Positions 55,801 to 64,000 of a stretch of DNA of 64,000 bases are shown in pieces. Positions within the stretch are counted from its first letter, which is position 1. Every line of letters starts with the position of its first letter. Source of the stretch: Enoplolaimus lenunculus (taxonomy: Eukaryota > Nematoda > Enoplea > Enoplida > Thoracostomopsidae); assembly GCA_030248215.1 (NCBI GenBank), contig JASANG010000874.1, forward strand, positions 1-64,000, in the 5' to 3' direction. The notes under the pieces are model-generated. The model did not search any database. It had not been told where the DNA came from and saw nothing but the letters and a program-made list of their open reading frames with translations. The translations under genes and the position numbers were made by a program.

Positions 55801-58387
55801 TGTTCAGAATGGAGGTGCTAGATGCTAAAGTCGCTATGCTAGTTTTGCTGTGCTTGAATGCTTCTAGTGATGTGCTGATACTAAAATTTTTGCCGATGCC
55901 GATTATTATATGAAGACTTAAACTCAACCATCATAAACGATTAACGCTAAAACGCGATTAGAAATGAAATTGATAGCATTCAACTGACTGACTGTCATGT
56001 GCAAAAAGTATCGGCAAAGAATCGGCAATTTGTTGCAGTGCCGATGGTGATACTCAACTCGCGAAAAGTGCCGATTACTGATGCCACAATTTGTATACGC
56101 TTGTACTTTATAGAACATATTTGAAAAATAATTACTGCTAACACGTAGGAACAAAGCACGAAAATTTAAAAACGCTAGTCCCAACCGCAATGGGAATTAT
56201 AGCAGTGTGGTAACCGTATAGTCTGCTTAACAAATTGATGACGCTATAATTGCCAAAAAATAACAATTTACCGATGTTCGATCCAATTTTCGGAGTTTGT
56301 AAGGGGACTCATGAAGCTCACTCTTCCGCTTAATTTCTTGTCGATCCCGATTTCGTTTATGTACGAAATCAGAAGCTTCGCGAAATTTCTTCGGCGATTC
56401 TTCGCCATAACGCCTTCCTGAATACACGAAACGGCGATCTCGAATTGAATCGTCTCTATTTACATGACGTTGCAAGTTTTGCTCACCAACAGTGACACCA
56501 AACGATACTGTTTCGCTGACTGCCTGTGTCAAGTCGACGGCTCTTCGATACCTGTTAGAACGGTAACTACTATCATTTTACTGTTTTCTTGCGTTTTTCT
56601 TTTAAATTAAAGATATTTATTTGCCGCTACGTTTATCCAATGTTAAAATGTTATTTATCGTTGGCGTCGGGGCTATGTTGGTCCTGCGTGCCCCGCGCCG
56701 AGTGAATTTTTAGCACAGAAATACTGGACTCACACACATTTACGTACCAAAATTTAAACAAGCGTCGAAATTACGTTTTGAGGAACGATTTACAATATGG
56801 AGTTTGAAGGCATGGAATTGTAAGTTTACAGGTTGTATATAAAATAATTTTTAATATTCGGAAAATATAATTAAAAAATAACATATTAGCAAGCCATTTG
56901 GATCAACTCCACCGGACCGTAGAATTTCGGTTTTCCCCGCTTCACGTGCCCTCATCCAGGTTGAATCCTTCAAATACCACCCCTGCTAAAATTTTGAAAT
57001 ATTTCATTCATTGCTTATATTTTTTACTGTTGTTTCCAAACGGTCCTGTCCAGGGTGCAACCGGAATTCCGGTTCCGGTAACTTTTTACCGGACTTAAAA
57101 ATTCCATTAATAAAAATGATGATATAAATTAAACAGATTTAAAACGCCGGAATTAAAAATTCCGGTATTAAAATTTGGTCGGTGGAAATTATTATATTTT
57201 ACTAAAAATGACGATAAAAATTGAAACATATTTCATTAGTATAGTATGCAAACCTTGACAATCGCCGAAAATAAACCATCGAAAGTAGATTTTGCTTCCG
57301 TGGATTACGAAAATGTAAAATACAACAGATTAAGTGAATACCAGGGTGCAACCGGAATTCCGGTTCCGGCATTTTTTCACCTTCCGGTTCCGGTAAATTT
57401 TTACCGGATTTAAAAATTCCGGTATTATAATTTGGCCGTTTTCTTAACTTTGCTAATTTTTAAGAATCTCTTTTGAAAGCCATGTGTACTCCGAATATAA
57501 GCCATTGATGGTAGATTTCACTTCAGTCGATGATGAAAATCTAAAATACAACAAATAAAATAAATACCTATGTTCGACTAAGGTTATTTCACAAATAATA
57601 GAGCAAAAAATAAGATTAAAATTGAAATTTTTGGTGAAATGCATTTTTCACTTTCCGGTTCCGGTAAAATTTTCAAATTCCGGTTCTGGTTCCGGTAAAT
57701 TGTAATTCCGGTTGCACCGTGGTGAATACCAATCTCAAACTAGAGTTATTTTACCAATAATATAGCAAAGAAGAAAATTAAAATTAATTTTTCGGTGGCA
57801 TGTACTTTTCATTTTCCGGTTGCACCCTGGTTCAGGCTCGCCACCAGGGATCGGCCCTTGTTAGATAGATTCTGTGCAGATAACGAAATTAAACTCGATT
57901 GCGTGTTGGAAAAGCCCGTCTACATTGCAGACTGATTTTTTCGACCTCATACTACGTCTAAACCCGATAATAAAATGTAGCGCCCCTAGGCAAAAATATT
58001 CGCCTACGGAGAAGCCATTAGCCGGAGACTTCATCAATACAAACGAATACGACCGTGCATACGTTTTAGTTTATACCATAAAAATTCAACATATCTTGGA
58101 ACTGAATCGAACAGGGTCGAAAAAATCTATTACGTATATACACTCTACACAGCATATGTATATATGCATTGTAAATTTACCTTGTGCGAAATTTACTCGA
58201 TCCAGCGTTGCTTGAATCTTCATTTTTGGCAGGAGTTGCACTATCTTGGCAACAATTTACACCTTCTTCCTCAACCCATTCTGCCCACGATCTGTCTCCG
58301 CTTATGACTTCCTTAACGAACTCTGGAATGGCTATGGACTCACCAAGCGGTGGAAATTCGGCAGCATTTCTTAAAGGTAACTCCGAC
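43838..58387 (-). CDS. SLBP: Histone stem-loop binding protein (SLBP), gene model incomplete
   Basis: Minus-strand exons found: 58387-58181, 56551-56272, 50798-50664, 49616-49536, 46463-46305, 46101-45967, 45673-45405, 44097-43838. The RNA-binding domain spans exons 5-6: [15 protein letters not shown], then [19 protein letters not shown] and [12 protein letters not shown]. These match the SLBP family's GKNT, TPNK and RRSWD motifs that grip the 3' hairpin of replication-dependent histone mRNAs for processing and translation. The N-terminal exon has [10 protein letters not shown], like the acidic Trp motif before the domain in other SLBPs. The C-terminal part is long, Ser-rich and acidic ([10 protein letters not shown]). 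Phases agree at 1-2 and throughout 3-8, but not 2-3, so at least one exon between 56272 and 50798 is missing. No start ATG was found. The last exon may instead splice at 43870 (CAG|GTTCGT). Confidence 0.85.
44200..44290. repeat. GGATATCCGG repeat fragment
   Basis: GGTGCGACCGGATATCCGGT and CCGACATCCGACTCCGGT resemble the ends of family F and the unit of the 65-base array. It lies in the last intron of SLBP. Confidence 0.45.
44560..44805. repeat. Direct repeat of about 75 bases, AT-rich
   Basis: AACATAAAATTTTCAAACTA followed by ATTTCTAATGCTTTTTACG at about 44568 recurs, slightly changed, at about 44727. It is found in the last SLBP intron, upstream of the plus-strand exon at 44909. Confidence 0.55.
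44909..45177 (+). CDS. Terminal exon of an unidentified plus-strand gene inside an SLBP intron
   Basis: A frame of 88 codons and a TAA follows the acceptor GCTTTTTACAG, entering in phase 1. It starts [15 protein letters not shown], has a central [18 protein letters not shown], and ends with a charged [17 protein letters not shown] helix-like tail. Codon use and composition look like real protein. There is no in-frame ATG near its start, so it should be a last exon; upstream exons on this strand were not found. It lies wholly within the SLBP intron 44098-45404 on the opposite strand. I do not recognise the family. Confidence 0.45.
47537..47640. repeat. TCGGCAC element, left part (family H)
   Basis: GTGCCGATTAACCGG and ATCGGTAACAATCGGCAC are followed by GAGTATCGGCGTCGGCAC. 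The matching right part, ending TATCGGCACTTC, is at 49386-49470, so the LINE between them seems to have landed inside this element. A related copy is at 55313-56100. Confidence 0.55.
47641..49385 (+). mobile_element. Decayed non-LTR retrotransposon (LINE, Jockey/CR1-like), 5' truncated
   Basis: Broken frames encode the second half of a reverse transcriptase. The start reads QHGF.KHRSTAS in one frame; then come [44 protein letters not shown] and SYAGDITEL, where the catalytic YADD is YAGD. The thumb region ([20 protein letters not shown]) and a C-terminal [14 protein letters not shown] with a degenerate zinc knuckle follow. At least three frame changes and several stops occur. A family F repeat interrupts it (about 48658-48791), with TTGTCAC on both sides. 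Its 3' end has GGTTAGGGTTAGGGTTTAAG; pieces of the same 3' end are at 55545-55625 and, inverted, 55905-55955. It lies in the SLBP intron between 46464 and 49535. Confidence 0.8.
48658..48791. mobile_element. TTCCGG MITE inserted in the LINE (family F)
   Basis: AAGGTAGATTTCGCATCC through to CCGGTTGCACCCTGG matches internal and right-end parts of the 57-61 kb family F copies. TTGTCAC is repeated at both edges, so it inserted into the LINE after the LINE was in place. Confidence 0.6.
51402..52228 (-). mobile_element. GC-rich DNA transposon (family I) with perfect 5-base target duplication
   Basis: Perfect inverted ends CTGGCTTCTCCACAGC, flanked by TACTA on both sides. C/G-run blocks lie just inside each end and an AT-rich middle of about 500 bases is shared with 32367-33186 in the other orientation. 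It lies in the SLBP intron between exons 2 and 3. Confidence 0.88.
52412..52821. mobile_element. CAGG-ended MITE, GGAATCGG type (family F)
   Basis: Begins CAGGATACAACCGCAATTCC, ends CGCTTTGCACCCTG; inverted ATTCCGATTCCGATT arms. Flanks share only CTTCA. Similar in length and middle sequence to 35157-35564 in the opposite orientation. Confidence 0.7.
52925..53560 (-). repeat. TTAGCTAATAGC repeat with conserved end (family J)
   Basis: Starts with GTATTGAGCGAAGCTCC-like sequence, followed by two units with ATGCAAATTAGC, CAATTATCGGTTT and CACCCAAAAACCCTT, then a more conserved end with AGGATGACAGGCTTTC, AATCGGTTCGGCGG and CCGACGGACGGACATCC. The end matches 60970-61080 inverted, which shows that the family has a defined end. 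Confidence 0.6.
53600..54600. other. Intron DNA, nothing firmly recognised
   Basis: Contains a short direct repeat (CTTGTTTTTACGGTGTTCC at 54090 and 54137), an inverted B-box-like GGTTCGAGTCAAG near 53985 that may be a SINE remnant, and a CAAACAAACAAAC run near 54230. No exon was recognised, although a missing SLBP exon could lie here. Confidence 0.35.
54655..55227 (-). mobile_element. GC-rich DNA transposon (family I), internally deleted copy
   Basis: Perfect inverted ends CTGGCTTCTCCACAGC. It is about 255 bases shorter than the copy at 51402 through loss of part of the AT-rich middle. Flanks CTTTT and TTTTT differ by one base. Confidence 0.82.
55313..56100. mobile_element. TCGGCAC inverted element with LINE tails inside (family H)
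   Basis: GTGCCGATTTTCGGCATCGG, CGTGAGTATCGGCATCGG and TTTGCGATACTTTTTGCAC at the left reappear inverted at 55985-56100. Two LINE 3' tails in opposite orientation lie in between (about 55545-55625 and 55905-55955), as does a short TTCCGG fragment. Confidence 0.5.
56797..56988 (+). CDS. Possible 5' end of an unidentified plus-strand gene inside an SLBP intron
   Basis: ATG at 56797 begins a 23-base exon (MEFEGME and two bases) that meets a strong GTAAGT donor at 56820; after a 70-base intron an acceptor ATATTAG leads to 56890, where the frame continues [20 protein letters not shown]. It could splice on at 56959 (CAG|GTTGAA) or stop at 56988 after 39 residues. A less AT-rich stretch, with CCCGCGCCGAGTG, lies just upstream and may be a promoter. 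No later exon was found. It sits in the SLBP intron 56552-58180 on the other strand, so it is offered only as a candidate. Confidence 0.35.
57052..57829. mobile_element. TTCCGG MITE (family F) with a second copy nested inside
   Basis: The outer copy starts CAGGGTGCAACCGGAATTCC and ends TTTTCCGGTTGCACCCTG. It is split by another family member at 57342-57721. The outer flanks are only partly alike (GTCCTGTC and GTTCAGGC). Confidence 0.7.
57342..57721. mobile_element. TTCCGG MITE (family F) with perfect 8-base target duplication
   Basis: Begins CAGGGTGCAACCGGAATTCC, ends AATTCCGGTTGCACCGTG, and is flanked by GTGAATAC on both sides. This 8-base duplication marks family F as hAT-like. Confidence 0.88.
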
Positions 58388-58636
58388 CTAAAAACCAATA
58401 AAACAACAAGAACCCAACACAAAAACTTGATTTTGACACTTTCACATTAAAGATACCCACTGTTACTGTGTTGTTAATTTAACGGGTCTAAAACACGGTT
58501 TTAGAATATTAGTGTCTGGTTTATTGATTTATATTAGAAGTTATTTAAAATTTGTATTGTTTAAAATGTAAACATAATATACTGCCGAACATTATTGTAT
58601 TTGACTTTTCGACAACCGAATTCGAACCGTTTATCA

Positions 58637-59110
58637 GGGTGCAGCCTAAATTACAATTTACTGGAACCATAATTTAATAAATTATTTATACCGGAAACGA
58701 AAATGGAACAGAAAGTGAAAAATACATGCAACAGAATAATTCATTTTAATTTTCTTTTTTGCTACAAGGGTTCAACCGCAATTCCTTTCTCGGCCGGAAT
58801 TCCTGCAAAAATTCAATTCCTGTTCTTGTTCCAGTTCCTTTACAGCAAATTGTTTATAATCATTTAATTATTAGTAACATTTAAAAAATTCTTATGTCGA
58901 AATGAGTGTTTTTGCAATCAGTTCAATTCTATGAATGAACTATTTATTTCTTGTGTTTTCGCAAAATTTGATGATGAAATAGCTCAAAATTCGCATAAGC
59001 CATTTTTGGCAAGTGTTCTGAATACTCCAACAGTAATTCGGTAATCAAAATTATTTCAAATTCTGATCTCGCTCCTCTTCCGACAAAATTTAGTTCGTGT
59101 TGGAACCCTG
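58637..59110. mobile_element. Composite of TTCCGG (F) and TTCCTG (G) elements
   Basis: A truncated family F left part (CAGGGTGCAGCCTAAATTAC, 58637-58760) is cut by a family G copy (about 58765-59110, GGGTTCAACCGCAATTCC to GTTGGAACCCTG). Confidence 0.55.
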
Positions 59111-59140
59111 GTGGATGGGTTGTTAAGGAGTGCTTGTGGG

Positions 59141-59495
59141 CAGGGTGAAACCGGAATTACAGTGTACCGGAACCGGAAAGTGAAAATTGCATTTCACCAA
59201 AAATTTCATTTTAATCTTATTTTTTGCTCTATTATTTGTGAAATAACCTTAGTCGAAGATAGGTATTTATTTTATTTGGTGTATTTTAGATTTTGACCAT
59301 CGACTGAAGTGAAATCCATCATCAATGGCTTATATTCGGAGTACAAGTGGCTTTCAAAAGAGATTCTTAAAAATTAGCAAAGTTAAGAAAACGGCCAAAT
59401 TATAACACCAGAATTTTTTAAATCCGGTTAAAATTTACCGGACCCGGAACCGAAAGGTGAAAAAATGCCGGAACCGGGATTCCGGTTGCACCCTG
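59141..59495. mobile_element. TTCCGG MITE (family F) with perfect 8-base target duplication
   Basis: Runs from CAGGGTGAAACCGGAATTAC to CCGGTTGCACCCTG and is flanked by CTTGTGGG on both sides. Confidence 0.88.
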
Positions 59496-59653
59496 CTTGT
59501 GGGGTAATATTCTCTGGAGCACGATTGAAAAACTTGTTTTGAGACATGGGCTAAATTGTACGTATAAACAAACGAAGGCCGTGGTTTTACAACTGGCTCT
59601 TTTCTATCCATATAGAATTTGTCCTGATTTTTAATAAAATGCGTAGTGTCCAC

Positions 59654-60057
59654 CAGGGTGCAATCGGAATTCCGATTCCAATTAGAATTCCGATTTAAAA
59701 CGAGCTCCCATTCCAATTTCACACCTAGCGGAATCGGAATTTCCACATTTTAATTTCAGGCCAACTTGTTGTGGTATGTTGTTTAAAAATGCTGCATCAT
59801 TTATGTATTAAATTGTTTTCGATGACTTAACCATCAATAATTGATTTTAGTTTAGTTTCACACAGCCAAACAATGATTTTCAATTTGTTCATGCGACGTT
59901 TTTGACAATGTTGTCAGCCATCAGACGCCCATAATCAATATTTTAACTTGTTTATCCAAATTATCCGTATGGTCACAAAATTTGTAGTTCCGATTCCGGT
60001 ATCAATTTGTTGTTCCGATTCCGATTCCAGTATAATCGAGTTGCGATATGCACCCTG
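59654..60057. mobile_element. CAGG-ended MITE, GGAATCGG type (family F)
   Basis: Starts CAGGGTGCAATCGGAATTCC and ends GAGTTGCGATATGCACCCTG. Flanks GTGTCCAC and ATGTCTAC match at 6 of 8 bases. A family F fragment follows directly (60070-60125). Confidence 0.75.
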
Positions 60058-60159
60058 ATGTCTACTGACAATTGACTGGAACCGGAAAGTGAAAAAACGC
60101 CGGAACCGGAATTCCGGTTGCACTTTTGTTTTATATAGTATAATCGGCACATCACTAAT

Positions 60160-60480
60160 TGTCAGGGTGCCACTAAAATTGGGTTGGCGGAAATTAAGAT
60201 ATTTGGGTAAAAAAATGACGATAAAAATTAAATAGATTTTATTAGTATAGTATGCATTAAGCAAACCTTGATAATCGCCTAAAATAAACGATCGAAGGTA
60301 GATTTCGCTTCCGTGGATTATGAAAATCTAAAATACAGCAGATAAATTGAATAACTATCTCCAGTTAAGGTTATTTCACCAACAATATTGCAAAAAAATC
60401 AAATGAATTTTTCGTTTTCCGGTTCCGTTTCCAGTAATTTCAAATTCCGGTTCTGCTAAACTGTAATTGTGACTGCACGC
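60160..60480. repeat. TTCCGG MITE remnant (family F)
   Basis: CAGGGTGCCACTAAAATTGG, GGTAGATTTCGCTTCCGTGG and CGTTTTCCGGTTCC match the interior and arms of the 57 kb copies. Both ends are altered. Confidence 0.55.
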
Positions 60481-60960
60481 CGCTAGTTGTTTATTTTTAA
60501 AAAACTAGATATGCATACCTGCCAACAGACGGAATGCCGGATTCGTCCGTGCCATCAAACTAAAACACAGTTAACACGACAAAACAACTCAATGCAAGAG
60601 CACAACACTGTGGGTGTTCAGAGTTTCACTCAATTAATTCAGACCTTATACTGTGAACCGCAAGCAAACAAGTTAGGGCTCAAAGTGCATAACACGAACG
60701 AACTTATTAAAATTAACGTTATTAATACACAACTCAGCAATAGTTCAACTTAAAGTCGCGCGCTCCTATAAACCTTAGTTTTAATTTCAAATGCACCAAC
60801 AAGCAGATAATACGTATCACAGCAGTAAACGTGAACTGTGCGTCTCATACAACGCAGCGTTGTCAATCCAGTTTGAGCATATATAGGTACCTATACGTAT
60901 ACATACAGGGGAATACCGGATAACAATATTATTTAAATGTACACCAGTGGACAATAGTAT
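60481..60960. other. Unassigned DNA upstream of SLBP
   Basis: An 88-codon plus-strand frame (60487-60753) has no splice support. On the minus strand, ATG at 60555 opens 12 codons up to a GTATGC donor, but its phase does not match the first SLBP exon seen, so it is not added to that model. Confidence 0.35.
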
Positions 60961-60964
60961 TCTG

Positions 60965-61198
60965 TGTTCCGGGGTCGAAAGGTGTATGTCTGTCGATCCG
61001 TCCGAAAAGAATCTCAGGAACCGCAGAACCGATTTTGATAAACTTTTTTGTTTGTTTGAAAGCCTGTCATCCTGGGGTGTTAACCTCGCATTGGTGTTTT
61101 AAAATTTTAAACCGTTGATTAGCTACAGGCTAATTTGCATAATTGGTTTAGCGTAAATTGGAACTTTTAAAAGATTTCATCAATTATTCGGGTTACAA
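60965..61198 (+). repeat. End of a family J repeat
   Basis: GTCGATCCGTCCGAAAAGAA, AACCGATTTTGATAAAC and GAAAGCCTGTCATCCTGG match the conserved end at 53380-53500 in inverse orientation, followed by GATTAGCTACAGGCTAATTT units. Confidence 0.6.
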
Positions 61199-61568
61199 GC
61201 AGGGTGCAACCGGAATTCCGGTTCCGGCATTTTTTCACCTTCCGGCTCCGGTTCCGGTAAATTTTTACCGGATTTAAAAATTCCGGAGTTAAAATTTGGC
61301 CGTTTTCTTAACTTTGCTAATTTTTAAGAATCTCTTTTGAAAGCCACTTATACTCCGAATATAAGCCATTGATGGTGGATTTCACTTCAGTCGACGACGA
61401 AAATCTAAAATACAACAAATAAAATAAATACCTATGTTCGCCTAAGGTTATTTCACAAATAATAGAGCAAAAAATAAGATTAAAATGAAATTTGTGGTGA
61501 AATGCATTTTTCATTTCCGGTTCCGTTTCCGGTTCCGGCAAAATTTTCAAATTCCGGTTCCGGTTCCT
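61199..61568. mobile_element. TTCCGG MITE (family F) inserted in a family J repeat
   Basis: Starts CAGGGTGCAACCGGAATTCC and is nearly identical through its middle to 57342-57721. The right terminus stops at CCGGTTCC without the usual CACCCTG, and family J sequence resumes. Confidence 0.7.
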
Positions 61569-62580
61569 ATTAGCGCAATCGATTACCCTAAATTAGGATT
61601 TTTTACAATATTTCACTATTTATTACAGTTACAAGCAATCTAAATAAATTGTCTACAAACCTTAAAAACCGATAATTTAATAGTTAACTAACAGCTATTA
61701 CCATAATTGATAAGCCTAAATCGACTTTTTGTAATATTTCACTAATTAGTATGGTTACAAGCATTCAAGTTCAGTAGGTATATACTAAAGGGTTTTCTGG
61801 CACGAGAAACCTGAATGAATTGTTTATAAACCTCCAAAACCGACAGTTGAGTTAATAGCTAATTGGCATGTTAGCTTGATTAACAAGCCTAAACAGGGTA
61901 TTTATTTCAAAATCGAACATGAGTCCATCCTGCTTCCAAGCTAATTTTTAGTCCAGCTCCAAGGTCCATGCGTCCGTGCAATTTTTATTATGCTTAGCGC
62001 AAAGGGGCAACAATGGTCCTGATTCGGATTCGACAAATTTTCAATGGATTCGGTTCCACACTGCCTTAGCGTATATATATGCTATACGAGCGAAAATTTT
62101 ATGTTAACCTGCTGAGTCCATAGTGGGTTTAGCTGAGTTTTTTGCGTCCCGTTAAGAACATTGAGTCCAGACTCACTCGTGGAATAAAAACCTTGAGCCT
62201 AGACTGGAGTTTTTAAAATATGTCACTGATTATTAGGGTTAATGAAGGGTTTTTGGGTGCGAGCAATGGAAATAAATTGTCTATAAACCCGATAATTAAA
62301 TAGTTAGCTAATAGCTAATTTTCATATTAGCTTAATTAATTAAGTAAAAATTAAGACTTTTCATATTATTTCACTGATTATATATTAGGGTTACAAGCCA
62401 TCCGATTCAGTACTAAAGGGTTTTGGGTGTGAGAAATCTGAACAAATTGTTTGTTTATAAACCTCCAAGATAGATAATTGAATAGTTAGCTAATATATAG
62501 TTCATTTCACAAGTATGACCGAGCTTCGCTTAATACATGTAGTTCTACTACGACTGGTATACTCAATTTCCGATGAACAT
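61569..62580. repeat. TTAGCTAATAGC tandem units (family J)
   Basis: Several 120-150 base units with AGTTAGCTAATAGCTAATT, TTAGGGTT and AAACCTCCAAAACCGAC motifs, closing with GAGCTTCGCTTAATACAT, the same end as at 31.39 and 52.96 kb. A GATTCGGATTCG relic (62015-62060) interrupts them. Confidence 0.65.
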
Positions 62581-62924
62581 GCACGGATATACTTAATACA
62601 TCACTGTTAGGTGCGTACTCACCATAGAACGATGTTCCTTAATTCGCTTATGAGGTTTTTTTCGCCTTGCGTTTTCCATAACCGTTTTCACACGAAATTA
62701 AAATGTATAGGTATATTATATATTTAGTATAATTACCAAATTTATGTCAAGCTATGACGAAACGATCACACCTTTTAATTTGTATATTCATAACACGGTT
62801 AGGTTTTATGCATAAAAATATATATAATATACGTATAGTATTTGAAAAACAGAAATTCAGATACCCTAGGCTCGAACTTCAGTCCCCGCTCTGTATGCAT
62901 GATTTTCCCGCTGCTTAATAAAAG

Positions 62925-63220
62925 GGTCTGAAGTCCCGGTTCCTCCTTAGATTAACATGAAGGCTACTCCGTGGACGCAACGGTAAATTGCCGTGCTTTG
63001 CGAAAATAAGATGGACGGCCAATTGACGACCTTGTTGAAAATTCGGGCATGTAAGCATGCCAACCAGGGTTTGATGTCCCGGTTCTGACCTAGACTGACG
63101 GAGACTACGCCTTGAACGCAGTGGCAAATTGCCTTGCTTTAAGCACGGTGTCAAATCGAAAATAAATGGGCGATCAAGGACGGCCTTGTTGAAAATTCGG
63201 GCCTGTAAGCATGTCAGGCA
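62925..63220. repeat. Imperfect tandem duplication with TGTTGAAAATTCGGGC
   Basis: Two units of about 130-150 bases, each with AGTCCCGGTTCT or TGTCCCGGTTCT, GGCAAATTGCC-like, TGTTGAAAATTCGGGCATGT and AAGCATG segments. They share short B-box-like GTCCCGGTTC motifs but form no clear tRNA. Confidence 0.65.
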
Positions 63221-63282
63221 TGTTTTTCTGGTGAATGCAAATGTGTCGACAAATATATTCTACTATAAAACCACTAGAAACG

Positions 63283-63345
63283 GCGGGCTCCGTGACTTAA
63301 TGGTAGAGCGCTTCCGGTGTTGAGTAAAATCACGATTTACTCAAA
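63283..63345 (+). repeat. tRNA-like fragment
   Basis: GGCTCCGTGACTTAATGGTA then GAGCGCTTCCG resembles the acceptor and D-arm of a tRNA, with an A-box. No anticodon arm or B-box follows, so it is a fragment or SINE head. Confidence 0.4.
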
Positions 63346-63349
63346 AGCA

Positions 63350-64000
63350 TTTCGTTGCTTTGCGACATTAGACCTTTTCAACTAAGCAGCTAAAACAAGG
63401 ACGCAACATGAGTTAAAAAACCCCGCCACTTCGCTAGCTACCCAGAATACGCACATACGAAGCTTACCCCATTTTATAGATTATTAATTATATAGCCATA
63501 ACGGAACTGGTGGCAAAACCTTACATAACTTCACCTTCTGAACGCATGGCAGGTATAGCACACCAAAACATAATTTTATCATTCGTCGCGTAAATTGACA
63601 TTTTGTAGTTTTGTTAATAATGTGTGTCGCCTTCCAGAACTCCTGTAAATGCGATTGTTGTCAAAGCAAGCATGTCGTCATAGAGTAACGTCACAGTTGC
63701 CACCAGGCGCCGCTTGCTGCATATCTTTCAAATTCGCAAGGCAACGCCAACGCAGTTAAAATTTTGTTATTTGCGTTAAGCCGCAAGTAAACTTATGCAA
63801 AAGGAATCCAAAGAACTTGTCTTTTTAAACGCTAAGCTTTACACGTAAAGGAATCCATAAACTGAAAATTGTCCAGCAGAGAAGGCAAAAATTGTAAATC
63901 GCACCTTATATGCGACTGCGAAATAGACTTGGTGGCAGATGTACGACTTTTGACGTGTAAGTTAATATTGATTTTGGACTGGAAAACAGAAAACTGAAAA
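63350..64000. other. Intergenic DNA, nothing recognised
   Basis: No supported exon, RNA gene or repeat family was seen to the end of the window. Confidence 0.4.

Noticed and set aside
60553-60600. A start exon for SLBP (ATG at 60555, minus strand)
   Set aside because: It reaches a good GTATGC donor but ends in phase 1, whereas the first SLBP exon seen needs phase 2.
63283-63345. A functional tRNA gene
   Set aside because: Only the 5' half resembles a tRNA; no anticodon stem or B-box follows.

Overview
The window looks like animal nuclear DNA: AT-rich, repeat-laden, with GT-AG introns from about 70 bases to several kilobases and genes split over many short exons. Two repeat families carry runs of TTAGGC, the telomere unit of nematodes. 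Together with the patched-related transporter, this points to a nematode or a close relative (inference only; no rRNA or mitochondrial gene is present to test it). I saw no bacterial, LTR or virus-derived gene.

Layout: 1.6-11.3 kb holds two minus-strand paralogues for small secreted Ly-6/uPAR (three-finger) proteins, each of two exons split at the same place, separated by tandem arrays and transposon copies. An isolated minus-strand exon lies at 18.2 kb. From 18.4 to 26.8 kb runs a six-exon plus-strand gene for a patched-related, sterol-sensing-domain membrane protein of about 1226 residues; its last codons and stop lie inside a transposon copy. From 29.6 to 38.1 kb is a thirteen-exon plus-strand gene for an LRRFIP-type coiled-coil protein of 494 residues, in which every splice phase agrees. 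From 58.4 down to 43.8 kb is a minus-strand gene for the histone stem-loop binding protein SLBP: eight exons were found, and the start codon and at least one internal exon are missing. Two possible plus-strand exon groups lie inside SLBP introns, at 44.9 and 56.8 kb.

The LRRFIP and SLBP genes converge, with about 5.7 kb of repeats between their ends. The genes have unrelated jobs (surface or secreted signalling, lipid or sterol-linked transport, actin and Toll-linked scaffolding, histone mRNA processing), so nothing suggests a functional cluster.

Much of the rest is short non-autonomous DNA transposons. Several families have terminal inverted repeats and 8-base target duplications, as in hAT elements; another GC-rich family has 5-base duplications. 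There is also a decayed LINE, tRNA-derived SINE copies, palindromic hairpin elements and a dispersed repeat with an internal array of TTAGC motifs. The most striking feature is that two families sharing GGCC ends both carry TTAGGC telomere-like cores and have spread them through introns, intergenic DNA and one coding end.
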